Part shown: positions 16,604 to 25,500 of the stretch, one piece after another
How the letters are laid out: every line of letters begins with the position of its first letter
Position numbering within the stretch: the stretch's first letter is position 1
Source: Thermodesulfobacterium thermophilum DSM 1276
Lineage (GTDB): Bacteria; Desulfobacterota; Thermodesulfobacteria; Thermodesulfobacteriales; Thermodesulfobacteriaceae
Direction: 5' to 3'
DNA: 64,000 bases
NCBI RefSeq assembly: GCF_000421605.1
Contig: NZ_ATXI01000008.1
Coordinates: 41,933 to 105,932 of the forward strand
Notes under the pieces: model-generated
The model's database searches: none
What the model saw: the letters and a program-made list of their open reading frames with translations, nothing else
What the model was told of the DNA's origin: nothing
Translations under genes and position numbers: made by a program

Positions 16604-17278
16604 ATGTTGGCCAGACAATGCCTTTATGACCCTGAAATCGTAGAGTTATGTTGTCAGATAGAAAAATGTCAGCCTTTGATGGTTACTGTTCATCAAATCT
16701 GCGAAGTCTTGACCAATCTCATGGAAAGTAAAGACCTGCATACCAAATACCACTCAGAAAAAGTAGCGGTGTTAAGCTACATGGTTGCTTTATCCTTAGG
16801 ACTTCCTCCTAAACTGGAAGACCTTATTCATATAGCAGGACATCTCCATGATATCGGAAAGTTTGCTCTACCTGATGAAATCTTGAAAAAACCAGGTCCC
16901 TTAACACAGCAGGAGTGGAAGATAGTCAAGAAACATCCAGTGATTGGGGCAGATTATCTCAAGGATATCAGAATTTTTCAAGGCAAAGGAGGGGTTATAG
17001 AGATGGTGCTTTATCATCATGAAAGATGGGATGGAAAGGGTTATCCTGCAGGTCTTAAAAAACGGGAAATACCTCTTGGAGCAAGGATAATAGCTGTAGC
17101 TGATGCCTTTTCTGCGATGACAGACAAGCGTCCCTACAGAAATCCTTTAAGTTTTGAAGAGGCCTTGGAGGAACTTAAAAAAGGCTCAGGTTCTCAGTTT
17201 GACCCAGAAATAGTAGACATTTTTCTTAGCATGGAAGAAAGAATAAGGGATTGGTTAGGGTTGATAAACAAATCTTAA
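16604..17278 (+). CDS. HD-GYP domain protein (cyclic di-GMP phosphodiesterase)
   Basis: HD-GYP proteins hydrolyse cyclic di-GMP at a di- or tri-iron site. The 224-aa protein has a short N-terminal helix region, then HLHDIGKFALPDEIL (HD about residues 82-83), KKHPVIGADYL, YHHERWDGKGYPAGLK (the GYP motif, intact) and IIAVADAFSAMTDKRPYR. An ATG at 16586 lies inside the preceding gene; AGGAG at 16591-16595 points to the ATG at 16604. It immediately follows the FeoA-GGDEF gene and precedes feoA, so synthesis and breakdown of the messenger are encoded together within the iron operon. Confidence 0.9.
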   Translation: MLARQCLYDPEIVELCCQIEKCQPLMVTVHQICEVLTNLMESKDLHTKYHSEKVAVLSYMVALSLGLPPKLEDLIHIAGHLHDIGKFALPDEILKKPGPLTQQEWKIVKKHPVIGADYLKDIRIFQGKGGVIEMVLYHHERWDGKGYPAGLKKREIPLGARIIAVADAFSAMTDKRPYRNPLSFEEALEELKKGSGSQFDPEIVDIFLSMEERIRDWLGLINKS

Positions 17279-17294
17279 AAGGAGGTGAAAAACG

Positions 17295-17525
17295 ATGCTA
17301 AAACTTTCTAAGGTTAATTTAGGGAAGAGAGTTAAGGTAGTTTCTGTTGAAGGCCCCCCCTCGGTAAAACAACGCCTAAAGGAAATGGGTATAACCCCTG
17401 GGGTTGAGCTTCAAATAGTTAGGATTGCTCCTCTTGCTGACCCTGTAGATGTAGAAGTGCGAGGATATCATCTTTCTATCAGAAAAAAAGAGGCAGAGTT
17501 GATAGAGGTGGAGGTGATAGGATGA
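17295..17525 (+). CDS. feoA: Ferrous iron transport protein A
   Basis: A 76-aa classical FeoA: LGKRVKVVSVEGPPSVKQRLKEMGITPGVELQIVRIAPLADPVDVEVRGYHLSIRKKEAELIEV is the complete SH3-like domain. It is a cytosolic accessory factor for FeoB. An AGGAGGTG ribosome site lies upstream, and the stop overlaps the feoB start (ATGA), which indicates translational coupling. Confidence 0.95.
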   Translation: MLKLSKVNLGKRVKVVSVEGPPSVKQRLKEMGITPGVELQIVRIAPLADPVDVEVRGYHLSIRKKEAELIEVEVIG

Positions 17526-19666
17526 AAGAAATAAAGATAGCAGTGGTTGGTAATCCTAACACAGGTAAATCAAGTTTGATAAACGCCATTGCCAAGGCTA
17601 ACCTTCAAGTTGGCAACTGGCCTGGGGTAACGGTAGAAAAAAAACAGGCAAAACTATCTTACAAAGATTATATTTTGCACTTCATCGACTTACCTGGTAC
17701 TTACAGTTTAACCCCTTATACCGTAGACGAAACCATTACCAGAGATTTTCTCTTTCTTGAAGACTACGACGTTATTTTATGCGTGGTTGATACTACTAAT
17801 CTTGAAAGAAACCTTTATTTTGTGGTACAACTGATAGAACTTGAGAAGCCTATGGTAATTGCCTTGAATATGTTTGATGAGGCAAAAAAACTTGGATATA
17901 AGGTAGACATAAAACTTTTACAAGACATCCTTAAAGTAAAAGCAATCCCAACGGTAGCGGTGAAAGAACAGGGAGTTGAAGAAATTAAGGAGGCCTTGAT
18001 CGAAGTCTTTGAAAGGGCAATCGTGCCAACTAAGCTTCCTTATGGAGAGGAGTTAGAGGATTTAATAAAAACGATTTTATACCGGATAAAAGCGGTAAAA
18101 CCGGATTTAGAAAGGGTAAGCTTGGCTGTGGTTTTTAAGTTGTTAGAGGGAGAGGAGGATCTTTTAAAAAAGTTGGGTATTGAGCTTGATAAAAGAGAAA
18201 TAGAAAACATCCTCAAACACATTAAGACAGTCCACGAGGTAGAGTTTAGCGATTACTTGCTTGATATCAGGTATGGTTTAGCAACCGGAATTGCCAAAAT
18301 GGTGCTTCAACGCCCAGAAATCAGACGGGAGACCCTTACAGAAAAGATAGACAAGATAGTTTTAAACAGGATTTTAGGGATACCTCTTTTTCTTTTGGTG
18401 ATGTGGCTTTCTTTTAAGGTTGCGTTTGATGTAGCTAACCCTTACATAGATTTTTTAGACAAAGCTGTAAATGAGGTTTTTAGAAGATGGATAGAGGCAG
18501 GGCTTTCCTCTGTAGGGGTAACAGACTGGTTAAATTCTCTTATAGTGGATGGGATTTGGGTAGGAGTAGGGACTGTGTTGTCTTTTATTCCTATCATCGG
18601 GATGATTATGTTTATGATAACCTTTCTTGAAGCTACCGGTTATATGGCAAGGGCGGCTTTTCTTATGGATAGAATCATGAGATACTTTGGTCTTCAGGGA
18701 AAAGCTTTCATCCCTCTTCTTATGGGGTTTGGTTGTAATGTTTCGTCTGTATATGCTTGTAGAACTTTAGAACAGGAGCATGAGAGAAAACTTACGATGT
18801 TTATAGTTCCTTTTATGTCTTGTGGAGCAAGACTGCCAGTTTATGCTTTGTTTGTGGCAGCTTTTTTTGCAACTCACTCGGCAGCGGTGCTTCTTTTCAT
18901 CTATCTGTTGGGTATAGCTGTAGCTCTTAGCCTTGCTGTTATTCTTCACAAAACCTATTTTAAAGGGGTTAGCGGACCTTTCATCATGGAATTACCGCCT
19001 TATCGTATCCCTACCTTTAAAAATCTTGCCGTCCACACCTGGCTTAAGCTAAAACATTTTGTGATCAAAGCAGGGACTTTGGTTTTGGCCTTTAATGTTC
19101 TCATATGGATGGCACTAAACCTTCCCTGGAAGCCTGAAAAACCTGAAGACTCAATCTTAGGCAAAACAGGATATCTGATAGCCCCTATTTTTAAACCCTT
19201 AGGTTTTGGAGATTGGGCAAGTAGTGCCAGCCTTTTGGCAGGGTTTCCTGCAAAAGAGGTTATAGTTTCAACGATGGCACAAATTTATGGCGGAGATGTT
19301 GAAGATAACCCCCAAGAGGAACTTTCTTTTAAAGAAGACCTTAAAGAATTGCTTTTGCTTTTTGCTGAAAAAACAAAAGAAGTAGGGGTTAATCTGATCT
19401 CTACTTTTAGGATAGTTACCCTCACGGCAGAGGTATCAGAAGAAGGTACAGGTATTTTATCTGAACTTCAAAATAGGTTTACCCCTGCTTCAGCTCTTTC
19501 TTTTATGGTTTTTGTACTCCTATATTTTCCATGCATGGTTTATGCAGCAACCGTGAGGATAGAAGCAGGATCCTTTAAGTTCGTTTGTCAGATAATTTTG
19601 GTTACCTTTATCGTTGCCTGGATAGTATCTTTTGTAGTTTATCATCTTGCAAGGTTAATTTTATAA
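17522..19666 (+). CDS. feoB: Ferrous iron transporter FeoB
   Basis: FeoB is a GTPase-coupled inner-membrane Fe(II) importer. The 714-aa protein has an N-terminal G domain with GNPNTGKSS (residues 10-18), DLPGTYSL and NMFDEAKK, then a helical GDI-like region. Two Gate regions follow, with GFGCNVSSVYACRTLEQEHERKLTMF and PFMSCGARLPVYAL containing the conserved Cys residues, and FPAKEVIVSTMAQIYG in the second. About ten TM segments are visible. It ends in a TM helix without an FeoC-like domain. Last gene of the feo operon. Confidence 0.97.
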   Translation: MKEIKIAVVGNPNTGKSSLINAIAKANLQVGNWPGVTVEKKQAKLSYKDYILHFIDLPGTYSLTPYTVDETITRDFLFLEDYDVILCVVDTTNLERNLYFVVQLIELEKPMVIALNMFDEAKKLGYKVDIKLLQDILKVKAIPTVAVKEQGVEEIKEALIEVFERAIVPTKLPYGEELEDLIKTILYRIKAVKPDLERVSLAVVFKLLEGEEDLLKKLGIELDKREIENILKHIKTVHEVEFSDYLLDIRYGLATGIAKMVLQRPEIRRETLTEKIDKIVLNRILGIPLFLLVMWLSFKVAFDVANPYIDFLDKAVNEVFRRWIEAGLSSVGVTDWLNSLIVDGIWVGVGTVLSFIPIIGMIMFMITFLEATGYMARAAFLMDRIMRYFGLQGKAFIPLLMGFGCNVSSVYACRTLEQEHERKLTMFIVPFMSCGARLPVYALFVAAFFATHSAAVLLFIYLLGIAVALSLAVILHKTYFKGVSGPFIMELPPYRIPTFKNLAVHTWLKLKHFVIKAGTLVLAFNVLIWMALNLPWKPEKPEDSILGKTGYLIAPIFKPLGFGDWASSASLLAGFPAKEVIVSTMAQIYGGDVEDNPQEELSFKEDLKELLLLFAEKTKEVGVNLISTFRIVTLTAEVSEEGTGILSELQNRFTPASALSFMVFVLLYFPCMVYAATVRIEAGSFKFVCQIILVTFIVAWIVSFVVYHLARLIL

Positions 19667-19756
19667 AAATTATTTTTATGATAAAGGTGGCACAACTTTA
19701 AAGTTTATGTTAAAATTGTAAAAACATGTAGCTAAAACTAAATCAGGGGGGAGATT

Positions 19757-20908
19757 ATGATAAGAAAGGTTTTTACGACCTTGTCCTTAGGTCTTTTGGT
19801 TTTTGGAGTTCCTGTTAAGGCTAAGGCTTATGAGGTAAACGAAAAACTCTCTATCGAGGCAAACTTGACAGGGGTTTACCAGTGGTTAGATAAGAGAAAG
19901 GGAGATTTTAAGGACGAGGAAAAAGGGTCTGTGGTTCTTGACGCAAGGGTTACGTTTAAACCTACAGAAAAGGATGAATTTTCTGTAAGAGGTAGTTTTG
20001 CCAAAGGAAATGGATTAAAAAAGGTTAGTCCTTTTAAACTCTCCCCTAATTCAGATGACCTCAGGGATGACCTTCACAACATCAACAACCGTTCAAGAGA
20101 CCATTTGCAAGAACTCTGGTATGCAAGAACCTTTGATCTGCCAGGCAACTCAACCCTTAAGACAACCTTGGGAATTATAGACGCAACCGCTTTCATCGAC
20201 CAAAACCGGTTTGCAAACGATGAGCTGACACAGTTTATGAATGAGGCCTTTGTAAACAACCCACTGGCTAATCTCATAAGTTATGACTATGGAGTAGCTT
20301 TAGAGTGGTCTAAAGGGCCTTTTAGCTTAGGCTTAGTGGGGATGCAAAGCAAAACCGACGAGAATGAGGACCCGAGGTTTGACAAGAAAATTTATAATTA
20401 TTATGCTGCTCAGGTAGGCTATAAATTGGAGACCTCTCTTGGAGAAGGAAACTATCGGGTTTTTGCCTTTACTACCAACAAGCGTTTCCCTGATTGGGAT
20501 GGAGAAAAGAAAAAGGCCTTAAAAGGCTGGGGTATTTCTATAGACCAGGATATAATCAAAGATACCCTTGGGGTTTTTGCAAGAGCTGGTTTTCAGGATG
20601 ATGACGCAGAAATAGACTACAAAAGCATGTATTCCTTAGGGTTGAACTATAAGTTTAAACCCTTTGGTGTAAAAAACGTTGAATTAGGGGTAGGTTACGC
20701 TTACCTTAAAGCCTCTTCCAAAAACGAAGAACTAAAACATACACAAGCTGTAGAAGCCTATCTTTCTGTTCCTATATACGAAAAAGAAAAACTCTTTGCC
20801 TCACATCTCACCTTTGACTGGCAATGGATGAAAGATAGGCTTAAGTACGAGGAAAACCCAGAAAATAAAGGTCATATCTTCGGGGTAAGGCTAAACTTAA
20901 CTTTTTAA
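19757..20908 (+). CDS. Outer-membrane porin-like beta-barrel protein
   Basis: A 383-aa secreted protein. It has a signal peptide (MIRKVFTTLSLGLLVFGVPV, cleavage near AKA-YE) followed by repeated amphipathic strands such as LDARVTFKPTEKDEFSVRGS and YGVALEWSKGPFSLGLVGMQ, ending GHIFGVRLNLTF with a terminal Phe. This is the composition of an OprB-like or trimeric-type porin. GGGGGGAG precedes the ATG. It probably admits small anionic or neutral solutes; specificity cannot be told. It lies 90 nt after feoB and is closed by its own terminator. Confidence 0.75.
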   Translation: MIRKVFTTLSLGLLVFGVPVKAKAYEVNEKLSIEANLTGVYQWLDKRKGDFKDEEKGSVVLDARVTFKPTEKDEFSVRGSFAKGNGLKKVSPFKLSPNSDDLRDDLHNINNRSRDHLQELWYARTFDLPGNSTLKTTLGIIDATAFIDQNRFANDELTQFMNEAFVNNPLANLISYDYGVALEWSKGPFSLGLVGMQSKTDENEDPRFDKKIYNYYAAQVGYKLETSLGEGNYRVFAFTTNKRFPDWDGEKKKALKGWGISIDQDIIKDTLGVFARAGFQDDDAEIDYKSMYSLGLNYKFKPFGVKNVELGVGYAYLKASSKNEELKHTQAVEAYLSVPIYEKEKLFASHLTFDWQWMKDRLKYEENPENKGHIFGVRLNLTF

Positions 20909-20931
20909 GCTTTGTAAGACAAATAGTACAA

Positions 20932-20957
20932 AGGGATAACCCCTCAAGGTTATCCCT
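20932..20957 (+). terminator. Terminator after the porin gene
   Basis: A 10-bp perfect stem AGGGATAACC / GGTTATCCCT with loop CCTCAA begins 24 nt after the stop and is followed by CTTAACTTTT. Confidence 0.8.
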
Positions 20958-21121
20958 CTTAACTTTTAAATATTAACCATATTTAAGTTGATGTTCAGTA
21001 AAAAAAAAATTTCCCTCAGATAAAAACAGGTAGAAAATTTCGTATTAAAGGTCTTGAAATTTTTCTAAAATGAGTATTAATAAAAGTTAAGTTTTATATT
21101 ATTTTGAGGAGGAGGTGGACT

Positions 21122-21292
21122 ATGGGGTTGTGGAAATGTAGTAACTGCGGAGAAACAAAAGAATCAAGGTGTAAGCCTAAAAAATGCCCTAAATGTGGAG
21201 AGATGAACACGATGGTTAAAGAAGGGACAGAAGCTAATTCATCCTCTTCTTGTGAGCCTAAGAAAAGAGGATGTAAGAAAAAAGCTGGGTAA
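21122..21292 (+). CDS. Zinc-ribbon / rubredoxin-like miniprotein
   Basis: A 56-aa protein with two knuckles, WKCSNCGETKES and KKCPKCGEM, followed by a Ser- and Lys-rich tail with further cysteines (SSCEPKKRGCKKK). The fold would be a rubredoxin-like or zinc-ribbon domain binding one metal through four Cys. A TTG at 21104 is in frame, but the AGGAGGAGGTGG site lies just before the ATG at 21122. Its function is not recognised; electron transfer or nucleic-acid binding are both possible. It is 11 nt upstream of the exonuclease III gene. Confidence 0.7.
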   Translation: MGLWKCSNCGETKESRCKPKKCPKCGEMNTMVKEGTEANSSSSCEPKKRGCKKKAG

Positions 21293-21303
21293 TTCTATTT
21301 ATC

Positions 21304-22107
21304 ATGGTAGTTGCTACCTGGAATGTTAACTCTATAAAAGTTAGAAAAGAACAGGTTTTAGAATTTTTAAAGGAGGTCGGTCCAGACCTCCTTGCTTTAC
21401 AAGAAACCAAGGTAAAGACTGAAGATTTCCCTTTTAAACCCTATCAAGAGATAGGTTATCATGTAGTTCATTCTGGAGGGAAGGGGAGAAATGGAGTGGC
21501 TTTACTTTCAAAGGTGGCTCCAAAGATTATAAAACGGGGTTTCGAAAATACTTCAGAGCCTGAGAGTTTTCCTGATGCAGAAGAAAGGCTTATTGGGATA
21601 GAGGTTGAGGGCTTTGGTTTCGCTTCTCTTTGGGTTTTTTCGGTGTATATACCAAACGGAGGTCAACCTGAGTCAGATTACTATTACTACAAACTAAGTT
21701 TTTTCTGGCAGCTCAAAGAGTTTTTTGAGAAAACCTTTTCTCCTGAGGACCCTATCATCCTTATGGGAGACTTTAACGTAGCCCCAGAAGATAAGGATGT
21801 GTTTGCCCCAGGTTTATTAGAAGGACATATCTGTTTTACTGAAAAGGAAAGAAGAGCTTTTTTTGACCTTCTTTCTTTTGGTTTTTATGATACTTTGCGA
21901 GAGAAGTATCCCGATGCCCGAGGGGTTTTTACCTGGTGGGATTATCAGTTTGGGGCTTTTAAGAAAAATCAGGGGATGCGTCTTGACCATATTCTTATCA
22001 CTAGGCCTTTGTTAGAAAAGTTAGGAGACGTTTATGTAGAAAAAAGTTTTCGAACTAAACCTAAGCCGTCAGACCATGCCCCTTTAATAGCTAAATTTTT
22101 AGTCTAA
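21304..22107 (+). CDS. xth: Exodeoxyribonuclease III (AP endonuclease)
   Basis: ExoIII-family base-excision repair nuclease. The 267-aa protein has the EEP motifs in order: ATWNVNSIKVRKEQVLEFL, DLLALQETKVKTEDFP, SVYIPNGG, LMGDFNVAPEDKDVF, GVFTWWDYQ, RLDHILITRPL and PSDHAPLIAKF (catalytic Asp-His). Length is normal. There is no clear Shine-Dalgarno before the ATG, so it is probably translated by coupling with the miniprotein ending 11 nt upstream. Its last 4 nt overlap the convergent zinc-protein gene. Confidence 0.95.
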   Translation: MVVATWNVNSIKVRKEQVLEFLKEVGPDLLALQETKVKTEDFPFKPYQEIGYHVVHSGGKGRNGVALLSKVAPKIIKRGFENTSEPESFPDAEERLIGIEVEGFGFASLWVFSVYIPNGGQPESDYYYYKLSFFWQLKEFFEKTFSPEDPIILMGDFNVAPEDKDVFAPGLLEGHICFTEKERRAFFDLLSFGFYDTLREKYPDARGVFTWWDYQFGAFKKNQGMRLDHILITRPLLEKLGDVYVEKSFRTKPKPSDHAPLIAKFLV

Positions 22108-22337
22108 AGAGTTTCCCAGTTAAGGCAAGAAGGACAAACCCAGGTTACCCCACTTCTGGTAAACATTCTCTGATTTTCTATAAAACAAGTTTGACAAATG
22201 GTAAGACCGCAGTGGGTACAGAGATAACAAAAGGACTGGGATTTTCCACAAAAATCACAGACCCCAGCCCCAACCTTTTTCTTTAAGCTTTTTTCCTTTA
22301 CTAAAGAGAGGTAACACTCCCTTTTTTGGTCTTCCAT
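22104..22337 (-). CDS. Small cysteine-rich zinc-binding protein of the nrdD operon
   Basis: A 77-aa protein not assigned to a named family. After a charged N-terminal helix it has CDFCGKSQSFCYLCTHCG, LTICQTCFIE and WVCPSCLNW, ten cysteines in all, enough for two zinc sites. Its start overlaps the stop of the glycyl-radical gene (TAATG), so it is translationally coupled and last in the nrdD operon. NrdD proteins normally carry a zinc-binding C-terminal domain; a role in assembling or stabilising the split reductase is an inference from position and cysteine content only. Confidence 0.7.
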   Translation of the reverse strand: MEDQKRECYLSLVKEKSLKKKVGAGVCDFCGKSQSFCYLCTHCGLTICQTCFIENQRMFTRSGVTWVCPSCLNWETL

Positions 22338-22519
22338 TAATGTTTTCCTACAGGAGAAAAATTTACTTTGAAAGAACCGTCAAGCCTTACAGTTTTTCTT
22401 TCGTTAAACTCTTGTTGTTTACCTTTATTCCAGTTCTGTACCGGTCTAAAATAACCAACCACTCTGCTATAAACCTCACAAGGCACCACTTTTACCTTTT
22501 GAGTCTTTTCTTCTTTCAT
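22337..22519 (-). CDS. Separate glycyl-radical domain of anaerobic ribonucleotide reductase
   Basis: This 60-aa protein is the glycyl-radical tail of a class III reductase as a free-standing gene. The segment PCEVYSRVVGYFRPVQNWNK followed by GKQQEF is the conserved NrdD C terminus, in which the Gly of RVVGY is the radical residue made by NrdG. The upstream nrdD gene stops before this segment. An AAGGAGG ribosome site 6 nt before the ATG and a 24-nt gap from nrdD show it is a gene in its own right rather than a frameshift product. It resembles GrcA/YfiD-type spare radical domains in principle, but matches NrdD. Confidence 0.85.
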   Translation of the reverse strand: MKEEKTQKVKVVPCEVYSRVVGYFRPVQNWNKGKQQEFNERKTVRLDGSFKVNFSPVGKH

Positions 22520-22543
22520 CTCAATCCTCCTTGGGTGTGAGTT

Positions 22544-25500
22544 TTAACCTGCAGCTGCATTAACAAAATTTTTAGCCAGACTAATCGGAAGCTCCATCTC
22601 TACCCCAAACCTGTTTAAGTCAGCCTCAGAATGAGGATAGGGGCAAAAGTCATGTCTCCCAGGTAGATAACCATGTATAGGACAGACAGAAAAGGTGGGT
22701 GTGATGGAAAAATAGGGAAGCCTAAAGTTTTCTACCACAGTTTTTACCAGGTCCTTTACCACTTTGGTATCATGGATTTCTTCTCCGATAAAAAGATGAA
22801 CGACCGTTCCACCAGTAAAAAGTATCTGTAGGTCATCTTGATGGGTAAGTATCTCAAAAATATCGTCTGTATAGTTAACAGGAAGATGGCAAGAGTTGGT
22901 GTAATAAGGGGCTTCTTCAGTACCTGCGGTTTTGATCCTGGGGAATTTTTTCTTGTCAATTTTTGCCAGTCTGTAGCTTGTTCCTTCTGCTGGGGTGGCC
23001 TCAAGGTTGTAGAGATTTCCTGTCTCCTCTTGAAAAAGACTTATCTTTTCTCTCATAAATCTTAAAACTTTTATCGCAAACTCTTTAGCCTCAGGATCAT
23101 AGATGGGTTTCCCTAAAAAGTTTATGCACATCTCATTCAACCCTACAAGCCCTATGGTAGAAAAATGGTTAGCCCAGTAAGCACCTTTCGCCTCTTTTAC
23201 CGAGCTTAAGTAGACCTTACAATAGGGATAAAGTCCTTTTTCGGTAAAATCCTCGATCATTTTTCTTTTGATCTCAAGGGATACCTTAGCAAGTTCCATC
23301 AACCTTTCTAACCTTTCAAAAAGATCCTCTTCACAGGTAGCAAGATATCCAAGTCTTGGCATGTTGATGGTAACCACTCCTACGCTTCCGGTAAGTGGGT
23401 TAGCCCCAAACAAACCTCCTCCTCTTTTCCTCAGTTCTCTCTTGTCAAGACGAAGCCTACAACACATACTAAAAGCATCCTCTGGGTCCATGTCTGAGTT
23501 GACAAAGTTTGCAAAATAAGGTATCCCGTATTTTCTGGTCATCTCCCAAAGAGGTTCATACTCAGGATTATCCCAGTCAAAATCCTTGGTGATGTTATAA
23601 GTAGGAATAGGAAAGGTAAAAATCCTTCCCTTAGCATCTCCTGCCATCATTAACTCACAGAAAGCCCTGTTTATCATAGACATTTCTTTGTGAAATTCTT
23701 CATAGGTTTCTTCTTGAGGTTTTCCACCTATTATGACATTTGCCTTGGCATAAAGCTTTGAAGGCTTAAGATCAAAGGTAAGATTGGTAAAAGGTGTATT
23801 TCCAGTTATAAACACCTGCCCAGCTCTTCTTGCAATTACAGTTTCATTTTCGGTATGAACTGACCAGATGATACCACAGTAAGGAACCTTATCTATTTGT
23901 TGGATATAATCAGTTTTAGTCTGAGTAAAGGTTAGCTCATATCTTAATTTTTTATTATTTATTTCGGGTTTACGTTCTCTTATGGAAACATTGTATCCTG
24001 CGAGAACTCCCACTGCCATAAGTCCATCAGCAAAATCTTTATCAGTAGTTATAATTCTTATCCTCCCTCCATCAATCCATCCATCACCCTTAGCATAAGT
24101 TTCAAGGAAAAGACGAGCCTGGCTTTTACTTAACTGATAAAGATAAAAAGGGAATATCTTTTTTGGATTTCCCATTACCGCATGAACAAACTTGCTTGAC
24201 TCTGGAGAAAGTCTTATATGGATACATTTCCCCCAGGATTCCTGTTCTCTTTCCGTATATTCAAGGTTCAATTTTTCAAGTAAAGCCTTGATTTCTTCGT
24301 AATTTTCAGGATGTTTTTCCTTAGACTGATAAATACTAACTCTTTTAGATCCGTCTTTTTCTATTGAACCCTCTGAAAGAACCCAGGCACAAAGCTTTAA
24401 TTCCTCATCTGAAATGGGATAATCTTCTTTTGAGTTTTCTCCTGTAACAGGTATTGGAATAGGAGATTTAAACCCAAGTATCTCCTCAATAGGCTGAAGG
24501 ATAAATTTATCTGTATTAAATATTTGTCTTACAACTCTATGGCCAGGTGAGATAAGCTGATCCTGGTTGCGATTTTTTAAGTTATACATTATGCCTTCAT
24601 ACTTCCTTCTAAACACATAAGTAACCTTTGCAGGTTCTATAGTCCCCTTTTCAAGATTAAAAGTATAGATAAAATCTCCTTCATTAACTTCATTCCACCT
24701 CTTCCAACCATTTGGAGTTAAAATTTCTGTATCTTCAGAAAGGCATTGAAAACCTACTCTGGTTGGCACATTTACATTAAAGAGAAATTCCTGCATACAT
24801 TGTTTTACTTCAGGGTAGGTTAGTTTGTCATACCTTACAAAAGGAGCAAGGAGGGTATCAAAGTTAGAAAAGGCTTGAGCTCCAGCCCCTTCTCCTTGAA
24901 GGGTATAAAAGAAGTTTACTATCTGTCCAAGGGCAGACCTAAAATGCTTAGGAGGGGCACTTTCAACCTTACCACTAACCCCTCCAAATCCTCTTAAAAG
25001 AAGATCATATAAATCCCAACCCATGCAGTAGGCTGAAAGACAACCAAGGTCATGAATATGAAAGTCTCCTTCTCTATGAGCTTCAGCTATTTCCTTAGGA
25101 TAAAGCTTTTCTAACCAATAACGGGCAACGATAGAAGAACTTACATGAAAATTGAGCCCTTGAAGGCTAAAACTCATGTTAGAGTTTTCCTTTACCCTCC
25201 AGTCTTCATTGCTTATATACTCCTCTATAAGGTTAATACCGTCAACTAAGGCTTGCCCGATTTCTCTTGCCTGACGCCTCTTTTCACGATAAAGAATATA
25301 AGCCTTAGCTACCTCGGGGAACCCTCTTTCCATCAAAGTTCTTTCTATGATGTCCTGGATGGTTTCCACATGAGGAATGTCTCCCTTTTTAAAATAATTT
25401 CTGTAAAGAAAGATAGACACAGCATCAGCTATTTTTTCAGCATCAGCCTTGGTGCCTATTTGGGTAGCCTTCATAGCTTTATGGATAGCGTTTATGATCC

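Noticed and set aside
19690..19706. TGGCAC sequence resembling a sigma-54 -24 element before the porin gene
   Set aside because: The required TTGC at the -12 position is missing (TAAA instead).
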